A stretch of 19,265 nt of DNA. Source: WLWS01 sp964639535 (GTDB lineage: Bacteria > Pseudomonadota > Gammaproteobacteria > Eutrophobiales > Eutrophobiaceae). Location of the stretch: positions 1-19,265 of the forward strand of contig CAZXDV010000028.1 in the NCBI GenBank assembly GCA_964639535.1, given 5' to 3'. Position numbers and translations under genes: made by a program. Shown in pieces: positions 1 to 6,622 of this stretch (position 1 is the first letter of the stretch; every line of letters begins with the position of its first letter). The notes below the pieces were generated by a model. The model did not search any database and was not told where the DNA came from. It saw only the letters and a list, made by a program, of their open reading frames with translations.

Positions 1-359
1 CTCAAGCCGGTCCTGCCATGGGTGCCCATGACGATAATGTCGACACCAAATTCCTTCGCCGTTTGCATAACCTGTTCGGCCGGATCGCCGTGAAGAATAT
101 GGGTTTTAACATCAATTCCCTGGCATTGTTCATCCAGTACCTTTTGCAGGCTGTCACCGGCACTTTTCTCTTCCAGGGCTTGCAGTTCATCGACATTAAC
201 GTTACCACTCTGCGGCATGTTCGCGGGGTGGATCTGCACGATATGCACGATATGAAGCTGAGCATTTAGCTGTCTCGCAAGACCGACGGCCTTTGTAAAA
301 GCGTCTCCGGATATATCTGAAAAATCCGTTGCAACCAGTATGCTGTCAAATTCGCTCAT
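1..359 (-). CDS. Universal stress protein (UspA family), 5' part; runs off the window
   Basis: Reading down from ATG at 359-357 there is an open frame to the window edge (119 codons). It begins MSEFDSILVATDFSD, the usual first beta-strand of UspA proteins with the conserved Asp that contacts the nucleotide. Near the edge it reaches VMGTHGRTGL, the start of the ATP-binding G-2x-G-9x-G(S/T) motif; the rest lies outside the window. These cytoplasmic dimers help cells survive starvation, oxygen limitation and other stresses. The ribosome-binding site is weak (GAGTGA shortly before ATG). A perfect FNR-type box lies upstream, so induction at low oxygen is likely (inference). The family is certain from sequence; the specific paralogue is not. 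Confidence 0.9.
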   Translation of the reverse strand, partial: MSEFDSILVATDFSDISGDAFTKAVGLARQLNAQLHIVHIVQIHPANMPQSGNVNVDELQALEEKSAGDSLQKVLDEQCQGIDVKTHILHGDPAEQVMQTAKEFGVDIIVMGTHGRTGL

Positions 360-393
360 TTTTTGTCACTCGCTTGAATAGTTAATGTTTAGC

Positions 394-399
394 ATTATG
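394..399 (-). promoter_or_regulatory. -10 element of the stress-protein promoter
   Basis: CATAAT on the minus strand matches TATAAT at five of six positions. It lies 22 bases downstream of the FNR-type box, with the spacing of an FNR-activated promoter that needs no good -35. The start codon is about 28 bases beyond the inferred start of transcription. Confidence 0.5.
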
Positions 400-421
400 C
401 GCAGTTGAATAAGAGTCTACA

Positions 422-435
422 TTGATTTTCATCAA
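422..435 (-). promoter_or_regulatory. FNR/Anr box upstream of the universal stress gene
   Basis: The sequence TTGATTTTCATCAA matches the FNR/Anr half-sites TTGAT-N4-ATCAA without mismatch. Its centre is at 428.5. A CATAAT hexamer on the minus strand at 399-394 would give a transcription start near 387, so the box centre is at about -41.5, the class II activator position. The site is palindromic and could in principle also act on the plus-strand hydrolase gene, but the spacing favours the stress gene. Confidence 0.75.
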
Positions 436-553
436 GATTCACAATTGTATGCCACTTTTTACCACATCCAGGTCATGGCAGCAGCAGCCGCTGGTTCGAC
501 TTTTGCACGACGTGTTTGCTAAAGTCTGGCACTTTGGAACCAGGTAATCGCGC

Positions 554-1324
554 ATGACGGTAAAGCTGAATTATGAAGTACTGGGCTCGGGTAAACCGCT
601 GGTGATCCTGCACGGACTGTTTGGCTCGGGACGCAACCTGCGGGCCATGGCGCGCCGCTTCGCGGAAACGTTTACTGTATACCTTGTTGACCTGAGAAAC
701 CATGGCAACTCGGCGCATGCAGACTCAATGACCTACCCTGAAATGGCGCAGGATGTTTCGACGCTGCTCGCGGGGATAGAACCCGGACCGGTGAATATTA
801 TTGGTCATAGCATGGGCGGAAAAGTTGCCATGGCATGTGCCCTTGAGGACGCCCTGGCAATTGAGAAACTGGTCGTTCTCGATATCGCCCCCGTGAGCTA
901 CCGTGGTAATTTCGTTGAGATTATTGCTGCACTGCTGGAACTGCAACCTGCAACGCTCAAAAGCAGGAAGCAGGCCAGTGAACGCCTGGCAGTGCCTATT
1001 CCCGAAGCCAATCTTCGACTTTTTCTTTTACAAAACCTTGTCCAGGGAGATACAGGACTAAACTGGCGTATCAACTTACCCGGTATCAGGGATTCGCTTG
1101 CCGATATTGGGGGATTTCCGGCTTACTCTAGTGAGCATTGCTTTCACGGACCCTCTCTTTTCCTGGGTGGTGCAGACTCAAACTATATACTTCCCGAGCA
1201 TCACGAAAAGATCCTCGAGTATTTTCCGGGTGCGAGGCTTGAGAGTATTGCCAATGCCGGTCACTGGCTTCACGCTGACCAGCCGGAACAGGTATACCAG
1301 GCAGTGTTTGACTTCCTGCAATAG
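554..1324 (+). CDS. ybfF: Alpha/beta-hydrolase fold esterase, YbfF-like
   Basis: A 256-residue protein with the complete catalytic apparatus of the YbfF/ABHD11 group: oxyanion-hole segment HGLFGSG (20-26), nucleophile elbow GHSMGG with Ser86, acid Asp208 in GGADSNY, and His237 in AGHWLHADQP. VDLRNHG (45-51) is a further family signature. YbfF-type enzymes hydrolyse small esters and acyl-CoA-like substrates in the cytoplasm; the physiological substrate is unsettled. The start is preceded by AGGT about ten bases upstream. Length is close to the E. coli protein. It precedes argG by 77 bases in the same direction, but argG seems to have its own promoter, so the pair need not be one operon. Family is confident; exact substrate is unknown. 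Confidence 0.85.
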   Translation: MTVKLNYEVLGSGKPLVILHGLFGSGRNLRAMARRFAETFTVYLVDLRNHGNSAHADSMTYPEMAQDVSTLLAGIEPGPVNIIGHSMGGKVAMACALEDALAIEKLVVLDIAPVSYRGNFVEIIAALLELQPATLKSRKQASERLAVPIPEANLRLFLLQNLVQGDTGLNWRINLPGIRDSLADIGGFPAYSSEHCFHGPSLFLGGADSNYILPEHHEKILEYFPGARLESIANAGHWLHADQPEQVYQAVFDFLQ

Positions 1325-1342
1325 CCCGGCAGGAACAAAGAC

Positions 1343-1371
1343 TTCACCCTGGCAGGCTGTGAAGTTACAAT
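1343..1371 (+). promoter_or_regulatory. Candidate sigma-70 promoter for argG
   Basis: TTCACC (1343-1348) and TACAAT (1366-1371) are separated by 17 bases and match the -35 and -10 consensus at four and five of six positions. Transcription would start near 1378, giving a leader of roughly 24 bases before the ATG at 1402. No clear ArgR box was seen. Confidence 0.45.
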
Positions 1372-1401
1372 GTGCGCCCTTTTACATCAGTCACGTACAA
1401 A

Positions 1402-2613
1402 ATGTCTTCATCCAATATTAAAAAAGTCGTGCTGGCCTATTCCGGCGGCCTGGACACCAGTGTCATATTGAAATGGCTACAGGACCAGTATTCCTGCGAA
1501 GTTGTCACATTTACTGCGGATATCGGCCAGGGTGAAGAAGTAGAACCGGCACGTGCGAAAGCCGAAAAGCTGGGCGTGAAGGAAATTTTTATTGAAGACC
1601 TGGTGGAGGAATATGTCAGGGACTTCGTATTTCCAATGTTCCGTGCCAACACGATTTACGAAGGTGAATACCTGCTGGGGACATCTATTGCCAGGCCATT
1701 AATAACAAAACGCCTGATTGAAATTGCAGAAAGCACCGGCGCCGATGCTATCGCCCATGGTGCAACAGGCAAGGGTAATGACCAGGTCAGGTTTGAACTG
1801 GGTGCCTACGCACTGAACCCTGACATCAAGATTATCGCACCATGGCGTGAGTGGGATCTCAATTCCAGGGAAAAACTCCTGGCCTACGCCGCAGACCACG
1901 ACATCCCTATTGAAGCCAAGAAAGGTGGTGGCTCACCTTACTCCATGGATGCCAACCTGTTACATATTTCCTACGAGGGCGGTGAGCTGGAGGATCCGTG
2001 GTGTGCTCCCAATGAAGACATGTGGCTCTGGTCTGTTTCTCCAGAAAACGCACCGGGCGAGGCCGAAGAAATAGAAATCCAGTTTGAAAAGGGCGATGCC
2101 GTATCCATCAATGGCGAAGCACTTACCCCGGGACAACTACTGCGCAGGTTAAATGAGCTTGGTGGAAAGCACGGAATCGGTCGAGTAGACATTGTAGAAA
2201 ATCGCTATGTAGGAATGAAATCACGAGGCTGTTACGAAACACCCGGTGGCACGATCCTTCTGAAAGCACACAGGGCGATCGAATCACTGACGCTGGACCG
2301 CGAAATGACTCACCTCAAGGATGAAATGATGCCGCGCTATGCTTCACTGATTTATAACGGTTACTGGTGGAGTCCCGAGAGGCGTGCCCTGCAGGCTCTG
2401 ATTGACGAAACCCAGGGTCGTGTTAACGGTGTTGTTCGCCTCAAGCTTTACAAGGGCAACGTGACCGTGTGTGGCAGAAAATCAGAATCCGACAGCCTGT
2501 TTGATGAAGCGATTGCCACCTTTGAAGATGATGACGGCGCCTACAATCAAAAAGACGCCGAGGGCTTTATCAAGCTAAACGCGCTGCGCTTGCGGGTCCA
2601 GAACAGGAAGTAA
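1402..2613 (+). CDS. argG: Argininosuccinate synthase
   Basis: Joins citrulline and aspartate using ATP to form argininosuccinate, the penultimate step of arginine synthesis, in the cytoplasm. The 403-residue length is normal for the short bacterial form. The N-terminal ATP pyrophosphatase P-loop AYSGGLDTS (12-20) and the substrate-binding GATGKGNDQVRFE (120-132) are intact, and there are no breaks to the C terminus. The frame is open back to a GTG at 1372, but the inferred transcription start near 1378 and alignment with the family both favour ATG 1402. No convincing Shine-Dalgarno sequence precedes this start. The gene converges with the DoxX-family gene, with only 18 bases between the two stop codons. 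Confidence 0.97.
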   Translation: MSSSNIKKVVLAYSGGLDTSVILKWLQDQYSCEVVTFTADIGQGEEVEPARAKAEKLGVKEIFIEDLVEEYVRDFVFPMFRANTIYEGEYLLGTSIARPLITKRLIEIAESTGADAIAHGATGKGNDQVRFELGAYALNPDIKIIAPWREWDLNSREKLLAYAADHDIPIEAKKGGGSPYSMDANLLHISYEGGELEDPWCAPNEDMWLWSVSPENAPGEAEEIEIQFEKGDAVSINGEALTPGQLLRRLNELGGKHGIGRVDIVENRYVGMKSRGCYETPGGTILLKAHRAIESLTLDREMTHLKDEMMPRYASLIYNGYWWSPERRALQALIDETQGRVNGVVRLKLYKGNVTVCGRKSESDSLFDEAIATFEDDDGAYNQKDAEGFIKLNALRLRVQNRK

Positions 2614-2631
2614 TCCGGGCGGATTCCCCTG

Positions 2632-3264
2632 TTACCCCTGGCTGTTTCTGAATTTCCTTGCGATCCAGTAATCAAGGCTGATAAAACGACCTCCGCCAAG
2701 GAAAAACAGCGCAAGTAGCATGACGAAGTAGGTCGCTGCCCACTCGATGCCGTTGTTAGACATGACGATGCTGCCATGCTCAGTCAGCCAGCTGTAGTTG
2801 CCGTGTTCTTCCAGGATACTTTTTGCCCTGCTCAACCTGTCCAGCGCCTCTCCTGCATTTGCTGAAACATGAGGGCTCTTCAGGTCGTGTATGGCCTGCC
2901 ATCCGTTATCGATGTGCACTGTAACCGCCGCCACTATCATGGTCACCATTAGTGGAATCGATATCCAGCGAACTCCAAGCCCAAGGGCAAGACACACGGC
3001 GCCAAAATATTCCGCCCCCCATGCCATGTAGGCATTCAGGGCTGGTAAGGGTAAACCCAGCCCCCAGTCCGGGTTACCAAACCACTGGATAATCGGATCC
3101 AGCGAACTGTCCTTGTCAAAGGGGTTCCACTTGTTATTTCCTGCAACCCAGAAAACCGGGACAAGGTAGATTCTTAATAAAAGTGGTCCGAGCATATCGA
3201 CAGAGTTTTTTATCCTGTCGAGGATATCCTGTGCCAGGTTAATCAGTGCGCTAACTTTGTCCAT
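2632..3264 (-). CDS. DoxX-family membrane protein, last gene of the bufferin-type operon
   Basis: A 210-residue polytopic membrane protein with hydrophobic segments near 25-41, 76-96, 99-117 and 173-190, the four-helix plan of DoxX/SURF4-like proteins. A soluble insert of about 50 residues (120-170) lies between helices 3 and 4. DoxX-family genes regularly accompany MNIO-DUF2063 pairs (gigABCD, hvfABCD-type clusters), where their role is unproven; a redox or membrane-delivery function has been suggested. The start at 3264 has a good ribosome-binding site (GAGGGG six bases upstream). It lies 88 bases after the FMN-protein gene on the same strand, and its end faces argG. Family is well supported; membership of the operon is inferred from direction and context. 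Confidence 0.8.
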   Translation of the reverse strand: MDKVSALINLAQDILDRIKNSVDMLGPLLLRIYLVPVFWVAGNNKWNPFDKDSSLDPIIQWFGNPDWGLGLPLPALNAYMAWGAEYFGAVCLALGLGVRWISIPLMVTMIVAAVTVHIDNGWQAIHDLKSPHVSANAGEALDRLSRAKSILEEHGNYSWLTEHGSIVMSNNGIEWAATYFVMLLALFFLGGGRFISLDYWIARKFRNSQG

Positions 3265-3352
3265 TGCTTCCCCTCTTTTTAAGATGTTTTGTCATTACAC
3301 AGCTCGTTTCGACAGCCAGTTCAGCCTCGAGTTTCAGGCGAATTGACATAAT

Positions 3353-4858
3353 TCACCCTGCTCGATGCTTTTCCGGGTGAAGTTCATCAAGACCCACGGA
3401 CAGGCCGTTGGCTGTCACCACCCTGGCATGATAACGGCGTAATTGCCGTGGTCTTTTTACACCGCAGGAATACGCGATAATGCCGACTTCCTTTTGCATG
3501 TTTTGCTGGTAATGCATGACCCTTTGCGCCTTGTCAGTCGATACAAGGCCACTTTGAAGCTTCCTGTTATGGGTGGTAATACCGGTTGGACAGGTGTTCT
3601 TGTTACATTGCAGGGCCTGGATACATCCGAGTGCAAACATGAATCCTCTTGCCGAGGTGACAAAATCCACTCCCATGCACAGGGCCCAGGCAACATCTGT
3701 CGGTGTGATTAGTTTTCCGGAAGCAATCACCTTGATTCGCTCCCGCAATCCGTACTCGTGCAATTTATCCACCAGCAAGGGCAGGCTCTCCCGCAGCGGT
3801 AACCCCATATCGTCCATGAGTGGCATGGGTGCCGCACCGGTTCCGCCATCTGCACTGTCGACAGTAATAAAGTCAGGCGCAGCTTCAATCCCAATCTCGT
3901 TAATTTCCTGGAACAGGTTATCGAGCCAGCCATAAGCACCGATTACAGCCTTGAAGCCAACGGGCTTACCGGTAACTCTCCTGACGCGGTCGATCATTTG
4001 CAGCAGATCTTCATTGCTGTTGATATCAGGATGCCTGTTGGGGCTGATGGAGTCCTGCCCCTCCTCGATTCCGCGAATTTGCGCTATCTCGCGGGTTACC
4101 TTTCCACCGGGCAGTATTCCACCCTTGCCTGGCTTTGCCCCCTGGCTCAGCTTCAATTCAAACATCTTTACCTGCTCGTGGGCTGCGACCTCCCTTAACT
4201 TATCATCGTCAAGGTTACCTTCGCTGTCACGTACACCGTACTTGGCTGTACCAACCTGGTAGACAATGTCAGCTCCGCCTTCCAGGTGATACGGCGACAG
4301 CCCCCCTTCCCCGGTATTCATCCAGCATCCTGCCATGCGCGCGCCATTTGACAGCGCCAGGACTGCGGGCTTTGAAATCGCGCCATAGCTCATTCCGGAG
4401 ATGTTAAAAAATGAAGATTGCCTGTAGGGCATTTCACAATGGGGACCGATAACGACAACGGCCGGCTCCACGGCATCTTTCCCAAGTGTCGGGTAGGGAC
4501 AGTTTACAAACAATACCGTGCCCGGAGGTCTCAGGTCGCGACTGGAACCAAAGGCAACCGTGTTATCAAGGTTTTTTGCAGCACGGTAGGCCCATGAACG
4601 TTGTGCGCGGTTAAACGGTAGTTCTTCCCGATCCATGGCGAAAAAATACTGTCTGAAAAATTCCCCCAGGTGTTCAAAAAAATAGCGGAAATGTCCGACC
4701 ACCGGGTAGTTTCGACGAATTGCGTGCTTCGTCTGGGTCTTGTCGACGATAAAAACAATGATGACGGTGAGCACACCAAGGCCAACCGTGAAAATAAACA
4801 GGGCTGCGAGGACTTCCAGGGAGTAAAGCAGGAAACCCTGGAGCTGATCAATATTCAT
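3353..4858 (-). CDS. Membrane-anchored FMN-binding glutamate-synthase-like protein with a 3Fe-4S motif
   Basis: A 501-residue protein. An N-terminal hydrophobic helix (about 10-38) anchors a cytoplasmic domain related to the FMN/alpha-barrel domain of glutamate synthase (Glu_synthase family). Visible signatures are SQGAKPGKGGILPGGK (238-253), DSADGGTGAAP (334-344), ASGKL (379-383) and the cluster motif C412-x5-C418-x4-C423, the spacing that binds a 3Fe-4S cluster in GltB. The glutaminase domain of GltB is absent, so it is not a complete glutamate synthase; stand-alone members have no settled substrate. The start has a strong AGGAGG six bases upstream. It is co-directional with the MNIO and DUF2063 genes (87 bases downstream of the latter) and sits between DUF2063 and DoxX, where a redox role in the pathway is possible but unproven. 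Confidence 0.85.
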   Translation of the reverse strand: MNIDQLQGFLLYSLEVLAALFIFTVGLGVLTVIIVFIVDKTQTKHAIRRNYPVVGHFRYFFEHLGEFFRQYFFAMDREELPFNRAQRSWAYRAAKNLDNTVAFGSSRDLRPPGTVLFVNCPYPTLGKDAVEPAVVVIGPHCEMPYRQSSFFNISGMSYGAISKPAVLALSNGARMAGCWMNTGEGGLSPYHLEGGADIVYQVGTAKYGVRDSEGNLDDDKLREVAAHEQVKMFELKLSQGAKPGKGGILPGGKVTREIAQIRGIEEGQDSISPNRHPDINSNEDLLQMIDRVRRVTGKPVGFKAVIGAYGWLDNLFQEINEIGIEAAPDFITVDSADGGTGAAPMPLMDDMGLPLRESLPLLVDKLHEYGLRERIKVIASGKLITPTDVAWALCMGVDFVTSARGFMFALGCIQALQCNKNTCPTGITTHNRKLQSGLVSTDKAQRVMHYQQNMQKEVGIIAYSCGVKRPRQLRRYHARVVTANGLSVGLDELHPEKHRAG

Positions 4859-4945
4859 TCATGCCCTCCTCGGGGACTGAAAAATTGTCAAGACATCAAA
4901 AAGTGAATCACCACCGCGGCGATCCACAGGAAAGCAAAACCCGGG

Positions 4946-5728
4946 CTAGCTTTGAGGACGTGTGCCGAGCACGATATCCTTTTCATGCATGGACTGCAGG
5001 ATGGTCGCACCACCATTGACAACGACCTGCGCATCGGGATGCTGGATTTCACTGGCGATCTGCATCAACATTTCCTCTCCAGTCTGCCCGGACTCGGCCT
5101 GGATCAATTCCAGCAACCTCGCAGATATCGGGTTCAGTTCAAGAAACCCTACTTCATCTTCACGGTCCCGGTATACAACAAGGTAGGTCGGCTGTTCACC
5201 AGGTTTGGATGGCAGGAAGTCTGGAGAAATCCTGTGCACCGGGTAAGTGTAGACAAATGGCCACGCCAGCGGGCTCAGCACCGGGCATGATTTCAGCAGG
5301 TCGCCGCCTGAATCCACCTTCACATCATCAATTTCCCGGCTATCAATGGATATCGCCAATTCAAGCCATTCATAGTGAGCGAGCTCCTTCATGAATGGAT
5401 AATCGCTTTCCTGCTCCTGCCTTTCCGTATCCAGGTACTGCAGGAATTCCTGTGTCATCTTTGGAAACAATGGCGTACGTGCCTGGTGAGAACGAAAGTA
5501 ATCTCTCACCATTGCATGCCAGTCCTGGTCTGAAACTATTTTCCGCAGGACCGGAAACCCGCTTGCCAGGAAATCCTCCACGTTGTTATACAGGAGGTCC
5601 CGGTAGATCTTCATGCGTCGATCTTCAATATCTGCAGGCGCGGGAACGTTATCCGGATCGCGAATGTGCTGGGTGAACTGGTACTGCAGTTCACGAAAGT
5701 CAGTTGCTTGCGGAGGCACTCCTGTCAT
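4946..5728 (-). CDS. bufC: DUF2063 partner protein of the MNIO maturase (BufC/HvfC-like)
   Basis: A 260-residue protein with the DUF2063 pattern: FRELQYQFTQHIRDP (11-25), then RRMKIYRDLLYNNVEDFL (38-55) followed by FPVLRKIV (58-65), and ELAHYEWLELA (115-125). In characterised systems this partner binds the leader or precursor peptide and presents it to the MNIO enzyme. The frame is open upstream to 5896, but family similarity begins at ATG 5728, which overlaps the end of the MNIO gene by 29 bases, implying translational coupling. AAGGGG lies very close to this ATG, so the GTG at 5719 is an alternative start with better spacing. Family assignment is strong; the name is by analogy. Confidence 0.88.
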   Translation of the reverse strand: MTGVPPQATDFRELQYQFTQHIRDPDNVPAPADIEDRRMKIYRDLLYNNVEDFLASGFPVLRKIVSDQDWHAMVRDYFRSHQARTPLFPKMTQEFLQYLDTERQEQESDYPFMKELAHYEWLELAISIDSREIDDVKVDSGGDLLKSCPVLSPLAWPFVYTYPVHRISPDFLPSKPGEQPTYLVVYRDREDEVGFLELNPISARLLELIQAESGQTGEEMLMQIASEIQHPDAQVVVNGGATILQSMHEKDIVLGTRPQS

Positions 5729-6557
5729 TCCCCTTTTCGTAGCTCGTTTGTATATCCCTGATCTGGCTAACCTCGGCAAATAATGCTTCCATGGACGGGA
5801 TATTGAAATCTCTTTCCAGTAGCGTGGGAAAAACGCCGAAATGCTCGTAGGCTTTGCCCAGCAATGCCCACACTGGATCGATAACATCGGCACCATGGGT
5901 GTCTACCCTGAGATCCTCGGCCTCCTCGTAGTGCCCGGCAATGTGAGCATAGGCAATTCGTTCGGCCGGCATTGAACGAAGAAATTCCTCCGCATCGTAA
6001 CTGTGATTAATGCTATTGACGTAAATATTGTTTATATCCAGTAATAGCTCACAATCTGCCGTTTCAAGAACAGCATTAATAAATTCTGATTCGGTCATTT
6101 CCCGGCCTGGAGCCGCGTAGTACGAAACGTTTTCAATGACCAGCTTGCGGCCGATAATGTCCTGCGTACGCATAATACGTTCGGCCACGTATTTTACTGC
6201 ATCCTCGGTAAAGGGTATGGGCATCAGATCGTAGAGGTGACCATCATCGCCACAGTAGCTTAGATGCTCACTGTAACTTCGAATGTTGTGGTCATCCAGG
6301 AATGCCCTGACTTTTCTAAGAAAGGCCTCGTCAAGTTCGGCGGGACCACCGATATTCAGGGACAGGCCGTGACAAACGAAAGGGATTCGCTCCGTGAGAG
6401 ATCGGAACTGGCGGCCATAGGCACCACCAAAGTCAATCCAGTTCTCCGGTGCCACCTCCATGAATGACACCTGCTCAGGAATATGGTCCGCGAGCGAGCC
6501 GATAAAGGCTCGCCGCAGACCCAGTCCTGCTCCCTTGACGGGATACTTATCAGGCAT
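5700..6557 (-). CDS. bufB: MNIO (DUF692) multinuclear iron oxidative enzyme, bufferin maturase
   Basis: A 285-residue TIM-barrel protein of the DUF692/MNIO family (MbnB, TglH, HvfB, BufB). Iron-ligand motifs occur in the expected order: HGLSLNIGG (His63), SEHLSYCG (His98), ENVSYY (Glu142), LLDINNIYVN (Asp174), AHIAGHYE (His205, His209), DTHG (Asp219, His221) and LERDFNIP (Glu248). The family uses two or three irons and oxygen to oxidise peptidyl Cys, and in the Hvf/bufferin branch acts on EGKCG motifs to make copper-binding groups. The gene follows the EGKCG precursor and overlaps the DUF2063 gene. ATG 6557 is preceded by AGGA at a short distance, and an unsequenced gap begins 21 bases upstream. 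Ligand assignments are by motif, not structure. Confidence 0.95.
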   Translation of the reverse strand: MPDKYPVKGAGLGLRRAFIGSLADHIPEQVSFMEVAPENWIDFGGAYGRQFRSLTERIPFVCHGLSLNIGGPAELDEAFLRKVRAFLDDHNIRSYSEHLSYCGDDGHLYDLMPIPFTEDAVKYVAERIMRTQDIIGRKLVIENVSYYAAPGREMTESEFINAVLETADCELLLDINNIYVNSINHSYDAEEFLRSMPAERIAYAHIAGHYEEAEDLRVDTHGADVIDPVWALLGKAYEHFGVFPTLLERDFNIPSMEALFAEVSQIRDIQTSYEKGNDRSASASN

Positions 6558-6578
6558 GGTCCTGGCTACCGAAAGTAA

Positions 6579-6617
6579 NNNNNNNNNNNNNNNNNNNNNN
6601 NNNNNNNNNNNNNNNNN
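6579..6617. other. Unsequenced gap (39 N)
   Basis: A run of 39 undetermined bases lies between the stop codon of the precursor gene and the start of the MNIO gene. It touches neither reading frame as called. The true length and content are unknown, so spacing between the two genes and any hairpin in it cannot be judged. Confidence 1.
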
Positions 6618-6622
6618 ATAAC

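Noticed and set aside
1372..1401. GTG start giving argG ten extra residues
   Set aside because: It would lie upstream of the inferred transcription start, and the extra residues have no counterpart in ArgG proteins.
2612..2625. AATCC-GGGC-GGATT hairpin between convergent argG and the DoxX gene
   Set aside because: Only five base pairs, overlapping the argG stop codon and without a T-run; too weak to call a terminator.
4886..4891. Perfect TTGACA before the FMN-protein gene
   Set aside because: No -10-like hexamer lies 16-18 bases downstream; the stretch there is the Shine-Dalgarno region.
5729..5896. N-terminal extension of the DUF2063 gene to an ATG at 5896
   Set aside because: The extension lies wholly inside the MNIO gene in another frame, and family similarity starts only after 5728.
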